Assembly: GCF_009688945.1 (NCBI RefSeq)
Contig: NZ_AP021874.1
Coordinates: 3,472,001-3,536,000, forward strand
Length of the DNA stretch: 64,000 nt
DNA from: Desulfosarcina alkanivorans
GTDB taxonomy: Bacteria > Desulfobacterota > Desulfobacteria > Desulfobacterales > Desulfosarcinaceae
Reading direction: 5' to 3'
Each line of letters opens with the position of its first letter. Within the stretch, counting starts at the first letter, position 1. The notes under the pieces were generated by a model. It made no database searches. It worked only from the letters and a program-made list of their open reading frames with translations, and was not told where the DNA came from. Shown here piece by piece: positions 26,111 to 36,100 of this stretch. A program made the translations under genes and the position numbers.

Positions 26111-26941
26111 ATGATTAAGCGAATTCTGGTCGGATTAGGCGGTACTCCCTTCACCAAGGTGAGTACGCAGTGCGCCACGGAATTGGCTCGCCGGCACGAC
26201 GCTCAGACCACTGGTGTGACGGTGGTGGACCTCAGCAAGTTGGGCAAGGTCGGCCCCGTACCCGCGGGAGCGGGCATCTATGCCCAACGGATGCGGGAAC
26301 GGCAGGCTCGTGTGACGAAGGAGGGAATCGAAGCCGCCATCGCCGCGTTTAAAAACCATTGCAGCTCGCAGCAAGTGGTCTGCCGGCGCATCGAATACGA
26401 GCAAAAGGACCCGTTCACGGCCATGATCGCCGAAGCCCGTTACAATGACCTGACCATTTTCGGATTGCGCAGCATCTTCGACTATGGGTTTACCAGCGAC
26501 CCGGACAAGGCCATCGTCAAACTGGTCACCCAGGGGGTCAGACCGATTCTGGCGGTAGCTGAAAATTACCGCCCTGTCAAAAAGGCGTTGATCGCCTACA
26601 GCGGTTCCATGGAATCGGCCAAGGCCATCCGTCATTTCCTGCACTTGAAGCCCTGGCCCGACGTCAGGCTGCACATCGTGCATTTTAAGGAGAGAGCTGA
26701 CACAGAACCCTTTCTGGTCAGAGACGCAGCGGATTTCTGCCAGGCGCACGGATTTGAAGTGCAGACCGACACGCTGGATGGCCAGGCGCGTAGCGACCTG
26801 ATGCCGTTTGCCCGGGAGGTCGACGCCGATCTGGTGGTGATGGGTAACAGCGTACATAAGACCTTGATCAAGCAGTTGCTCGGTGACACCGTACTGGAGA
26901 CCATCAAGTCGGCCGATCGGCCGCTGTTCCTCTCCCAATAG
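26111..26941 (+). CDS. Tandem universal stress protein
   Basis: The 276 residues contain two Usp folds. The first (1-145) opens MIKRILVGLGGTPFTK; the second (from about 155, KKALIAYSGSMESAKAI) ends in DLVVMGNSVHKTLIKQLLGDTV, an approximation of the ATP-binding G-2x-G-9x-G(S/T) motif. The ATP motif of the first half is not obvious. GAGGAGGTG upstream fixes the start. It is followed after only seven bases by mrpA, so it is probably co-transcribed with the antiporter and links it to a stress or energy response. Confidence 0.88.
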   Translation: MIKRILVGLGGTPFTKVSTQCATELARRHDAQTTGVTVVDLSKLGKVGPVPAGAGIYAQRMRERQARVTKEGIEAAIAAFKNHCSSQQVVCRRIEYEQKDPFTAMIAEARYNDLTIFGLRSIFDYGFTSDPDKAIVKLVTQGVRPILAVAENYRPVKKALIAYSGSMESAKAIRHFLHLKPWPDVRLHIVHFKERADTEPFLVRDAADFCQAHGFEVQTDTLDGQARSDLMPFAREVDADLVVMGNSVHKTLIKQLLGDTVLETIKSADRPLFLSQ

Positions 26942-26948
26942 CCTGCTC

Positions 26949-29216
26949 ATGCAACGACCCGATCATTCTGCACACGCCGCCGGCACCAGCCGTATCGGCC
27001 TTTTTTCCACAGCCCTTCCGCTTCTGCTGTTTGCCGGATTGTGCACCCTGTGGCCCCTGGTGGTGCGGGGTGGGGTATTCGTCGTGGAATGGCCCTGGGT
27101 GCCCAGCCTGGACATCGTGCTGCGCTTGCGCCTGGACGGTCTCAGCCTCCTGTTCGGCCTGATCATCACCGGAATCGGCTTCCTGGTGACCCTTTTCGCC
27201 GCCAGCTATATGGCCGGACATCCGCATACCGGCCGCTTTTTCGTCTACCTGCACGCCTTCATGCTGGCCATGCTGGGCATCGTTATGGCGGACAACCTGC
27301 TGCTGCTGTTCGTCTTCTGGGAAATAACCACCCTTTTTTCCTATCTGCTGATCGGCTTCGACCACGAATCGCATAAGACCCGCGACAATGCCAAACAGGC
27401 ACTGTTGGTGACGGGCGGCGGCGGGTTGGCCCTGCTGGTGGGAATTTTGCTGTTGAAAACGGCCGGCGGATCGCTGACCCTAAGCGACTGGATGGCCTAC
27501 GACCAGCAAATCCGGCAGCATCCGCTCTACGGGGCCATTTTTGTGACCATGCTGCTGGGGGCCATGACCAAGTCGGCACAGGTGCCCTTCCATTTCTGGC
27601 TGCCCAATGCCATGAGTGCACCCACGCCCATCAGTGCATTTCTGCATGCCGCGACCATGGTCAAAGCCGGCATCTATCTCCTGATGCGACTGCATCCCCT
27701 GCTGGGCGGCACGCCGGAGTGGATGGGCAGCATGGTGGTTATCGGCGGTGTCACGGCCATATGGGGGGCAATTCAAGCCGTGAGCCCCTCCGATCTCAAG
27801 CGCATGCTGGCCTACACGACGGTTATGGGCCTGGGCATTCTGACCATGTTTATGGGCGGGAACAACACCGCTTCACTGACCGCCGCAACCACATTCCTGC
27901 TGGTCCACGCCCTGTACAAGGCTGCATTGTTTTTAGCCGTGGGCAGCATCGACCACCAAACAGGCACCCGCCGTTTAGAAAAATTGGGCGGACTCTGGCG
28001 CGCCATGCCGCTGACCGCTCTGGCCGTGGCGACGGCCACCATGTCCATGGCCGGCTTCCCGCTCTTCTTCGGCTTCATCGGCAAGGAGATCATGTATCAG
28101 GGTGCGCTGACCGAAGAGATGTTTCCCCATTTCGCCACCACCATCACCCTGCTCTCCAATTCGCTGATGACCGCCGTGGCCGGCATCATTCTGCTGGGCC
28201 CCTTCACCGGCAAACGCCCCGAGCCACTGTCAACCGTAATCGAGGCCCCGCTGCCCATGCGCTTCGGTCCCGGCCTCATGGGCGGGCTTTGCCTGCTCTT
28301 CGGCATCATTCCGTGGTGGGTGTCGGACTACCTGATCCAGCCGGCGGTCCGTGCCTTTTCCGTCGTCGAAAATGAGGTTCACCTGGCCATCTTCCACGGC
28401 TTCAACACCCCGCTGTTGCTGAGCGTTGTCACCTTGACCCTGGGCGGGCTGGTCTATTTTTCCCGCAGAATCGTGCGCCCGGCCTTCGCGGCGGCCATGG
28501 ATGCCATCCCCCTGACCGGCCAGCGCGGGTATGACAGCACCCTGAAGGGAATGCTGGCCACCGCCCACGCGGTGGCCGACGGTTTACAGAACGGATCCTT
28601 GCATCGTTATCTGTTGATCACCATCGGTGTTTTTGCGATCACCACCGCCGCAGTCTGGTGGCTGAACGCTGACGGCTGGGCCCTGTGGCTGCGGTCGGCA
28701 GACCTGCCGCTGTCCCACTGGCTGTTGGTTGCCGTCATGGCTGTTGCCGTTGTGGTGGTCGTCCGCACCCGGTCCAGAATCCTGGCGGTGGCTGCGCTGG
28801 GTATGGTGGGCGGCGGTGCCGCACTGGTCTTTTTGGTTTACGGCGCTCCGGATCTGGCACTCACCCAGTTGCTGGTGGAGACGTTGACCCTGATCATCGC
28901 CTCCATCGTTTTGCTGCGGTTGCCTCCGCTGTCAGGAGCGCCGGGCGCCGTTAGCGTCAGCCGGTGGGTGGATGGCCTGGTGGCCGTCGGCACAGGTATC
29001 GTGGTCGCCGCCCTGTGCATGGCCGTCACCAATGGCCCCATCGATCGTCAATTGACCGCTTTTTTCGAATACAACAGCTATATCGCCGCCCACGGACGGA
29101 ACATCGTCAACGTCATCCTGGTTGATTTCCGCAGCCTGGATACCTTGGGCGAAATCACGGTGGTCGCCACGGCCGGTCTGGCCGGCTACGCCTTGATCGC
29201 CAAACGAAGGCAGTGA
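26949..29216 (+). CDS. mrpA: Mrp Na+/H+ antiporter subunit A
   Basis: MrpA is the largest subunit of the multisubunit cation/proton antiporter related to complex I NuoL. The 755 residues hold about twenty membrane helices. The NuoL-like proton-channel core (about 100-400) includes KSAQVPFHFWLPNAMSAPTPISAFLHAATMVKAGIYL, and the C-terminal part has the DUF4040/MnhB-like segment GAPDLALTQLLVET. I take the ATG at 26949, seven bases after the usp stop; the frame is open upstream into usp but no start with a ribosome site exists there. It heads a complete A-G operon in canonical order. Confidence 0.93.
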   Translation: MQRPDHSAHAAGTSRIGLFSTALPLLLFAGLCTLWPLVVRGGVFVVEWPWVPSLDIVLRLRLDGLSLLFGLIITGIGFLVTLFAASYMAGHPHTGRFFVYLHAFMLAMLGIVMADNLLLLFVFWEITTLFSYLLIGFDHESHKTRDNAKQALLVTGGGGLALLVGILLLKTAGGSLTLSDWMAYDQQIRQHPLYGAIFVTMLLGAMTKSAQVPFHFWLPNAMSAPTPISAFLHAATMVKAGIYLLMRLHPLLGGTPEWMGSMVVIGGVTAIWGAIQAVSPSDLKRMLAYTTVMGLGILTMFMGGNNTASLTAATTFLLVHALYKAALFLAVGSIDHQTGTRRLEKLGGLWRAMPLTALAVATATMSMAGFPLFFGFIGKEIMYQGALTEEMFPHFATTITLLSNSLMTAVAGIILLGPFTGKRPEPLSTVIEAPLPMRFGPGLMGGLCLLFGIIPWWVSDYLIQPAVRAFSVVENEVHLAIFHGFNTPLLLSVVTLTLGGLVYFSRRIVRPAFAAAMDAIPLTGQRGYDSTLKGMLATAHAVADGLQNGSLHRYLLITIGVFAITTAAVWWLNADGWALWLRSADLPLSHWLLVAVMAVAVVVVVRTRSRILAVAALGMVGGGAALVFLVYGAPDLALTQLLVETLTLIIASIVLLRLPPLSGAPGAVSVSRWVDGLVAVGTGIVVAALCMAVTNGPIDRQLTAFFEYNSYIAAHGRNIVNVILVDFRSLDTLGEITVVATAGLAGYALIAKRRQ

Positions 29217-29224
29217 GGCAACCC

Positions 29225-29635
29225 ATGCAATCCTATATTCTGATGGCGGCGACACGTCTGTTGGTCGGGCTGATCCTGGTTTTTTCCGTGTATCTGCTGT
29301 TCCGCGGGCACAACGCGCCGGGTGGCGGTTTCTCCGCAGCCCTGGTCGCCGGCACGGCCTTCGCCCTGTTCGCCATTGCCGCAGGGCCGGGCCCGGTGCG
29401 CAAGGCCCTGCGAATCAAGCCCACGGTGTTGATTGCCTGGGGCCTGTTGCTGGCCGTTGGTTCCGGCTTGATCGCCGTCATGGCCGGCCGGCCTTACCTG
29501 ACCGGATTGTGGTGGACGCCGGCGGCCTTGGACGGTGCCTTGGCCGTGGGAACCCCCTTGTTTTTCGACATCGGGGTGTTTCTGGTGGTCCTGGGAACCA
29601 TCTTGACCCTGCTGCTGAACCTGGAGGAGCGCTGA
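29225..29635 (+). CDS. mrpB: Mrp Na+/H+ antiporter subunit B
   Basis: The 136 residues have four membrane helices and the hallmark GHNAPGGGFSAALVAG of MnhB proteins. The ATG at 29225 is preceded by GAGG; an upstream GTG at 29213 would overlap mrpA. It sits within the operon with spacing of only eight bases after mrpA. Confidence 0.93.
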   Translation: MQSYILMAATRLLVGLILVFSVYLLFRGHNAPGGGFSAALVAGTAFALFAIAAGPGPVRKALRIKPTVLIAWGLLLAVGSGLIAVMAGRPYLTGLWWTPAALDGALAVGTPLFFDIGVFLVVLGTILTLLLNLEER

Positions 29636-29636
29636 C

Positions 29637-30020
29637 ATGGAGGCCGTATTGGCGCTGTTGACCGGTGCGATGGTGGCCGGTAGTATTTTTCTGATGCTCA
29701 GCAAAAATCTGGTGCGGTTTATTTTCGGTCTCGTGCTGGCCAGCAACGCGGTGAACCTGTTGATCTTCGCCGCCGGTCGTCTGGAGACATCCCGACCGCC
29801 GCTGATTCCCCAGGATGCATCACATACGGCGGTGGCCGTGGCCAACAGCCTGCCTCAGGCACTGATTCTAACGGCCATTGTCATCGGCTTTGCCCTGCTG
29901 GCATTCATTTTCATCCTCTTTTTCCGTACCTATCAAACGCTCGGCACCGTGGATACCGAAGCCATGACCGACGCCGAACCTGCTGCCGACGACGATGCAG
30001 CGGGAGGGACACGACCATGA
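29637..30020 (+). CDS. mrpC: Mrp Na+/H+ antiporter subunit C (NuoK-like)
   Basis: The 127 residues make three membrane helices, with conserved NLVRFIFGLVLASNAVNLLIF and SLPQALILTAIVIGFA of NuoK/MnhC proteins, and an acidic soluble tail (TDAEPAADDDAA). The tail is longer than in many MrpC. Starts one base after the mrpB stop; overlaps mrpD. Confidence 0.93.
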   Translation: MEAVLALLTGAMVAGSIFLMLSKNLVRFIFGLVLASNAVNLLIFAAGRLETSRPPLIPQDASHTAVAVANSLPQALILTAIVIGFALLAFIFILFFRTYQTLGTVDTEAMTDAEPAADDDAAGGTRP

Positions 30021-31516
30021 GCAGCGGTCTGGCTGCCCCCATCATCCTTCCTTTTGCAGTGGCGGCCATCGTGCTGCTGGGAAGGCGTCAGCCGACCTTC
30101 CAGCACGCCGCCAGCATGCTGGCGGCGGCGCTGCACCTGGCCACGGGCGCCTGGCTGCTGTATACGGTACATCATTCAGGGATCCAGGTGCTGCATGTCG
30201 CCGCCTGGCCGGCGCCATTCGGCATCGCGCTGGTAGCGGACCACCTGAGCAGCCTGATGGTGGTCATCACCGGTGTGATCTACACGGCGGTGAGCGTGTA
30301 TTCCCGGGCGGATATCACCGCCGACCACCAGCAGCGGGGCTACTATCCGCTGCTGCACATTCTGGTGGGGGGGATCAGTGGCGCATTTCTCACCGGCGAC
30401 CTGTTCAACATGTATGTCTGGTTCGAGGTCATGCTGATGGCATCTTTCGCCCTGCTGGTGCAGGGGAAGACCCGGGCACAGCTTGACGGTGGTGTCAAAT
30501 ACGTGGTCATCAACCTGATTTCGACCCTGCTGTTTCTCACCGGGCTGGGATTGGTCTACGGCATGACCGGCACGCTCAACATGGCTCATCTGCACGTCAA
30601 GCTCCGCATGGTGTCCGACCCGGGCCTGGTGGCCGCCGTGGCCGTGCTGTTCTTGACCGCATTTGGCATCAAGTCCGGGCTGTTTCCCCTGTTTTTCTGG
30701 CTGCCGGCCTCCTATCACACCCCGCCGGTGGCCACGTCGGCCATCTTTGCCGGCCTGCTGACCAAGGTGGGCGTCTATGCGCTGATTCGAACGTTCACCC
30801 TGATATTCCCATTTGAAGGCAACGGGCTGCGCACACTGGTGCTGGCGGCGGCAGCGGCCACCATGATCGTCGGTGTCCTCGGTGCCGCAACGCGCTATCA
30901 GATCCGCCGCATCCTCTCTTTCCATATCATCAGCCAGGTCGGCTATATGATCCTGGGCCTGGGTCTGTTCACCCCGCTGGCGCTGGCCGGAGCAGTGTTC
31001 TACCTGATTCACCACATTATCGTGAAAGCCAATCTGTTTCTGATCAGCGGCCTGATCCAACGCTACGGGGGGGCATTCGAACTCTCACGGGTGGGGGGGC
31101 TGTACCGCAGCCACGGTTGGATCGCCCTGTTGTTTTTCATTCCGGCCTTTTCGCTGGCGGGGTTCCCGCCGCTGTCCGGATTCTGGGCAAAAATGATCCT
31201 GATCCGGGCCAGTCTGGAAGCCGGGCAGTTCGTCCTGGCCGCGGTGGCCGCGGTGGTCGGGTTGCTGACCGTTTATTCCATGGTTAAAATCTGGAGTGAA
31301 GCCTTCTGGAAACCACACCCGAAGACCATTGAAGACGCTACCGGGACTGCACCGCCATTAGACGCCTGGATGCTGGCACCCGTCGTGGTCATGGCGGCGA
31401 TGACCGTTCTTATCGGCCTGTCGCCCGAACTGCTGTACCAACTGGCCAGGGCCGCCGCCGAGGAATTGCTCGAACCCGGCGCCTATGTCTACACCGTGAT
31501 CGGGACGATGCGATGA
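30017..31516 (+). CDS. mrpD: Mrp Na+/H+ antiporter subunit D (NuoN/NuoM-like)
   Basis: The 499 residues form about fourteen membrane helices of the proton-translocating NuoN/M family. Visible are GDLFNMYVWFEVMLMASF with the conserved Glu, the helix-breaking FGIKSGLFPLFFWLPASYHTPPVATSAIFAGLLTKVGVYAL with lysines, and HIIVKANLFLI. Overlaps mrpC and mrpE by ATGA-type overlaps, so the subunits are translationally coupled. Confidence 0.94.
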   Translation: MSSGLAAPIILPFAVAAIVLLGRRQPTFQHAASMLAAALHLATGAWLLYTVHHSGIQVLHVAAWPAPFGIALVADHLSSLMVVITGVIYTAVSVYSRADITADHQQRGYYPLLHILVGGISGAFLTGDLFNMYVWFEVMLMASFALLVQGKTRAQLDGGVKYVVINLISTLLFLTGLGLVYGMTGTLNMAHLHVKLRMVSDPGLVAAVAVLFLTAFGIKSGLFPLFFWLPASYHTPPVATSAIFAGLLTKVGVYALIRTFTLIFPFEGNGLRTLVLAAAAATMIVGVLGAATRYQIRRILSFHIISQVGYMILGLGLFTPLALAGAVFYLIHHIIVKANLFLISGLIQRYGGAFELSRVGGLYRSHGWIALLFFIPAFSLAGFPPLSGFWAKMILIRASLEAGQFVLAAVAAVVGLLTVYSMVKIWSEAFWKPHPKTIEDATGTAPPLDAWMLAPVVVMAAMTVLIGLSPELLYQLARAAAEELLEPGAYVYTVIGTMR

Positions 31517-31992
31517 ATCTATTTTTCATCAACACGTTTATCGCTTTGGGTTACATCGGCGTCCAGGGACAATTCAGTCTCTTCGGATTTATGATCGGCT
31601 TTGCTTTGGGATACCTGGCCCTGTGGCTTACCCAGCCGTTGTACGGCAGGTCGCGATACTTTCAGAGGGCACCGAAAACCGTCAGACTGGTCGGGTTCTT
31701 TCTGGTCGAACTGCTGCTGTGCAACCTGCGGGTGTTCTGGGACGTGATTACCCCGGGACATATCAGCCGGCCCGGTATCGTTGGCGTGCCCCTGAGCGCT
31801 GAATCCGACATGGAAATCCTGTTGGTGGCCAACCTGATCTCGTTGACCCCGGGAACCCTCAGTGTCGATCTTTCCGACGACCGGCGCACCCTGTATGTGC
31901 ATGTCATGTATCTGGACGATCCGGATCGATTTCGACATTCGATCAAAACGGGATTGGAGCAACGCGTGTTGGAGGTGACACGTGATCATTGA
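31513..31992 (+). CDS. mrpE: Mrp Na+/H+ antiporter subunit E
   Basis: The 159 residues have two or three N-terminal membrane segments and the family end LLVANLISLTPGTLSVDLSDDRRTLYVHVMYLDD, the MNHE signature. Coupled to mrpD by an ATGA overlap; its 3' end overlaps mrpF by 11 bases. Confidence 0.92.
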   Translation: MNLFFINTFIALGYIGVQGQFSLFGFMIGFALGYLALWLTQPLYGRSRYFQRAPKTVRLVGFFLVELLLCNLRVFWDVITPGHISRPGIVGVPLSAESDMEILLVANLISLTPGTLSVDLSDDRRTLYVHVMYLDDPDRFRHSIKTGLEQRVLEVTRDH

Positions 31993-32302
31993 CCACCAGA
32001 CCATCGTTGATCTGGCCAGTCGCCTGTCGCTGGCCCTGCTGATTGTGAGCATTGCACTGACGTTCATTCGGTTGGTCCGGGGCCCCCAGGCGGTGGACCG
32101 GGTGGTTTCCCTGGACCTTATTGCTGTCATGATCGTGGCCTTTATCGGCGCCTATGCGGTCCATGTGCGGGATACCTCTTTTCTGGACGTGGCCATCGCC
32201 TATGCCCTGATCGCGTTCCTGGGCACGGTGGCACTGGCCCGGTACCTGCTTCGTTCGCGCAGCCGGCCGGAGGATGGGCCGAACATGGGGGAGGAAGAAT
32301 GA
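31982..32302 (+). CDS. mrpF: Mrp Na+/H+ antiporter subunit F
   Basis: The 106 residues form three membrane helices with the family stretch RLVRGPQAVDRVVSLDLIAV. Start is a GTG at 31982, with GGAGGTG just upstream inside mrpE. MrpF homologues are usually about 90-100 residues; this one adds a short hydrophilic tail. Confidence 0.92.
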   Translation: MIIDHQTIVDLASRLSLALLIVSIALTFIRLVRGPQAVDRVVSLDLIAVMIVAFIGAYAVHVRDTSFLDVAIAYALIAFLGTVALARYLLRSRSRPEDGPNMGEEE

Positions 32303-32688
32303 GTGCCGTCATCGCATCCGCGCTGCTGATCATCGGCAGCATTTTTTGCCTGGTGGCTGCCGTGGGCATGCTGCGCCTGCCGGACACCCTCATTCGCATG
32401 CACGCCGCCACCAAAGCCGGCACCCTGGGAGCCGGGTTCATCCTGGCGGCGGAAGCCGTCGTGGCCGCCGAACTGGGTACGACGCTGAAGGCCATCGCCG
32501 CCATTGTCTTCCTGCTGCTCACCGCACCGGTCGCCGCCCACTTGATTGGCCGGGCCGCCTACCATCAGGGGATTCACCTGTTCGAAAAGACCTGGATCGA
32601 TGAGTTGGGGGAGCGCCTGCCGGGTGAACCGACCGCTGAAAAACCACCCTCCGATGCATCGGACACATCCGCAGCCGGCGATGAATGA
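32299..32688 (+). CDS. mrpG: Mrp Na+/H+ antiporter subunit G
   Basis: The 129 residues have three membrane helices with GMLRLPDTLIRMHAATKAGTLG, the PhaG_MnhG_YufB signature, and a polar tail. Ends the operon; the next gene begins 440 bases later. Confidence 0.92.
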   Translation: MSAVIASALLIIGSIFCLVAAVGMLRLPDTLIRMHAATKAGTLGAGFILAAEAVVAAELGTTLKAIAAIVFLLLTAPVAAHLIGRAAYHQGIHLFEKTWIDELGERLPGEPTAEKPPSDASDTSAAGDE

Positions 32689-33128
32689 GGATGGTTCATG
32701 GCCTGCGGCATCAGGAAGCCAGCCGGAGCGTTCCATCGGAAAACGGGTTGATCAGGTTGCGGCTGACGCTGCCCCCCTCCTTGACGCGGATCCGGATCTG
32801 GCTGTCGCGAATCCCCAATTCTCCGGGCTTCTTGCGTGCATGGGTGAAGAACCGGTCGACACGGGCCTGGACCCTTGTCGGATAATGGTTTCGAGCTCCG
32901 CGGAATCCGAACGGGAAGCCCGCCGCTGCCGTCCTGCCAAAACGCTTGTTTTCCGGGCGTCCCGTATGCCATATTGGGCATCATCCGATGGCGCCCCGGA
33001 GACAAGGGCGTACATCGGGTCTGTCTGGATGGTTCAGGGCCGCTTCGATCTGCATCTCGCCCGTTTACCACACGAACGATAACCACAACCGGGGCCGACA
33101 AATTACGCTCTCGGCCGGGAACAATACC
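32689..33128. other. 440-base gap between mrpG and the alpha-2-macroglobulin gene
   Basis: It contains no complete gene. Minus-strand coding-like sequence at 32711-32980 is annotated separately as a remnant. No strong hairpin/T-tract terminator for mrpG and no good promoter for the next gene were found. Confidence 0.4.
32711..32980 (-). pseudogene. Remnant of an unidentified gene
   Basis: One minus frame stays open for about 89 codons and ends in TGA (32711-32713). Its last part, DRFFTHARKKPGELGIRDSQ followed by IRIRVKEGGSVSRNLINPFS, has strongly GC-biased third codon positions as real genes here do. There is no ATG, GTG or TTG start before the conserved-looking part, and a second minus frame just upstream (DSAELETIIRQ) also looks coding, as if one frameshift separates them. 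Likely a decayed gene end. I cannot name the family. Confidence 0.3.
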
Positions 33129-36100
33129 ATGAAAACGATTGCCCGCTTGATGGGCCTTGGATTGGGACGATTGTCCTACACCCCGCCGCCGTGGATGTCG
33201 GCCATCAACGCATTCAGAAGAAACAGACCGGCTGCATTCTGGATACTGATCCTGCTCCTTCTGGCACTTGCCCTCGGAGTCGGCTACCGCCTGACAATAC
33301 CGGGTCCGCTGCAGGTCGTGGCCGTGATTGCACCGCCGGGCCCGCCTGCCGATGGGGAGAATCCGCCTCCCGATCCGCTGGTGGTTCAATTCGATTATGC
33401 GCCCGACGACCGCCAGCCTGACCGGCGCTTACCGGAAGTGGAGCCCGGCGTGGCGCGCATCGACCTGATCGGCAAACCGGTCAACGGCATCCGCATGAGC
33501 CCGGCCTTTCCGGGCCGATGGCAGTGGACGGACGACCGCTCCCTGGAATTCAGACCCGAAAAGGCCTGGCCCGCCGGCACCCGGTTCCGCATGGATTTCC
33601 CGTCCGGGATTTTCTCTCCCGAGACCCGCCTGAAAAAGGATAAGAATGAATTCGAAACCCCGGCGTTCGAAGCATCCATCGAATCCCTCGAATTCTACCA
33701 GGACCCCACGGACAGCGCCGTGCGCCGTGTGGTGGGCACCCTGTTCTTTTCTCATCCAGTGGATGGTCAAAGCCTTGAAGACCGCCTTTCCATGACCATG
33801 CGGCCCTCGGGGAAAGGGGTGCAGTCAACGCCTGAGGCGGTTGGCGTATCGGTGACCTATGACGACAGCCGGCGCCAGGCGTACATCTCCTCCGAGCCGG
33901 TCAGCCTGCCGCCCCAATCCAATACCATGCGGCTTACGGTGGGAAAAGGCCTGATGCCCGCCACCGGCGGGAAAGGAACACCCGCGGCCCTGACCGACAC
34001 CGTTCTCGTCCCCGATCGTTACAGCTTTCTCAAGGTCAGTGAGGCCGGTGCCCGCATTGTCCCCAACGACCGGCAGGACCCCGAACAGGTGATTACGCTC
34101 ACCTTCACCGATGAAATCGACGAAGACACCCTATCCGAAAAATTGAGCGTCTACCTGCTGCCGGAATTCAACCGCAAGCGCAACGTTCGCTACTGGAAAA
34201 GCCCCCGGGAGGTGACCGGCCAGGAGTTGGCTGCGTCCGAGCGGCTGACGCTGACAGCCGTCCCCAACGAACGTCCGGCGTCGACGACCTATCATTTTGT
34301 GGTCGATGCCCCGGAGAATCGCTACCTGTACCTGCGCATCGACGAGAACCTCACCTCGGTCAACGGATTTGTCCAGGCCGCTTTTTTCGATACGGTGATG
34401 GCCGCCCCCGTTTACCCCCGCCAGGTTCAGCTGGCCGGTGAAGGCTCGCTGCTGACCTATTCCGGCCGCCGGCACGTGGGCCTGACCGCCCGTGGGCTGA
34501 CCGCCCTGAAGGTGACCGTTGGCCGGCTGCTGCCCGGACAGATCACGCACCTGGTCACCCAGACCGGCGGTGACATCCGGGATCCCTACTTTTCCAATCC
34601 CGGCTTCAAGGAAACCAATATTGCCGATTTTTCCCGTGAAATCATCGACCTGAAGCCCCTGCATCCCGGCAGGGCCAGCTACACCGCCGTGGACCTGTCC
34701 ACCCGTCTGCCTGACGGGCCCAGCCCCTTCGGTCTCTTTTTCCTCTCCGTGGAAGGCTGGGACAAAACACGTCAACGGCCGGTCCACGGCGCATCGGACA
34801 AGCGGTTGATCCTGATCACGGACCTCGGCCTGATCGTCAAGAACAACGCCGACGGCTCCCATGCGCTCTTCGTCCAGTCCCTCAAGACCGGGCGGCCGGT
34901 GGCCGGTGCCGACGTCCGGCTGCTGGGCAGAAACGGGCTGCCCCTCTTCCGGCGAACGACCGGCGCCCGGGGCCATGTCGACATCCCCGTCACCCGCGAC
35001 TTCAGCGACGAGCGACAGCCCTGCGTGTACCTGGTCGAAACCGCCACGGATACGGCCTTCATCCCCTTTGCCGGTCATTCCCGGCAGATCGACTACTCCC
35101 GATTCGATGTGGGCGGCGTGAGGGCACGTCAGGGACAGAGGGGAGAACTCAACGCCTTTGTTTTTACCGACCGTGGCATCTACCGGCCCGGTGAAACCGT
35201 GCATATGGGAATGATCGTCAAAAATGCCCCGCTGGACAATGTCACCGGCATCCCCCTGGAGGTGGTCGTCCGGGGCCCGCGCCACAACACGGTCAAAACC
35301 GAAAAGATCATCCTGCCCCGGAAAGGATTTTTCGATGTGACGTACGCCACCGGGGCGACATCCAACACCGGCCGCTACCGGGTATCCCTCTACCTGGTGC
35401 GGGACAACCACACCCGCGACCGCCTGCTGGGGTCTGCCGGTTTCACGGTGGAAGAGTTCGTTCCCGACACCATGAAGCTCACCAGCACCCTGGTCGACAT
35501 ACCGGCGCGTGGATGGACGACGGCGGACCATCTCACGGCCCGGGTGGCATTGACGAATCTGTTCGGCGCCCCGGCCCGGGAACGCCGGGTTCAGGCGCGC
35601 ATCAGCGTCCAGCCCGCCCATTTCCGGTTCGAGGCCTTTTCAGATTACCGTTTCATGGATCCGTTCACGGATGCCGCCGAGAAACCACTGCGCCTGGACG
35701 AGACGCTGGCCCCTGCGGTCACGGATGCCGACGGCCTGGCCCGTTTCGCCATTCCACTGGACCGGTTTCGCGAGGGGACCTACCAGCTGGATGTCTTCGT
35801 GGAAGGATTCGACCCCGGCGGCGGCCGCAGCGTGTCGGCCCACAACCGCACCATGATTTCACCACTGCCTCACCTGGTGGGTTTCAAGAGCGACGGAGAC
35901 CTGGGTTTTATCCATGCCGGCAGCGACCGCCGGGTGGACTGGATCGCCATCAGCCCCCATCTCACCCCCCTGCCCCTCTCCGGCCTGACCCTCAGACGCA
36001 TGGAAATCCAGCACCTCTCCACACTGGTCAAACAGGCCAACGGCACGTTCAAATACCAGACCGTAGACCGTGAAACCACGATCGACAGCCGTTCCTTTGC

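Noticed and set aside
25926-26114. 62-codon frame from a TTG before the universal stress gene
   Set aside because: No ribosome site and it overlaps the next start; codon use is not gene-like.
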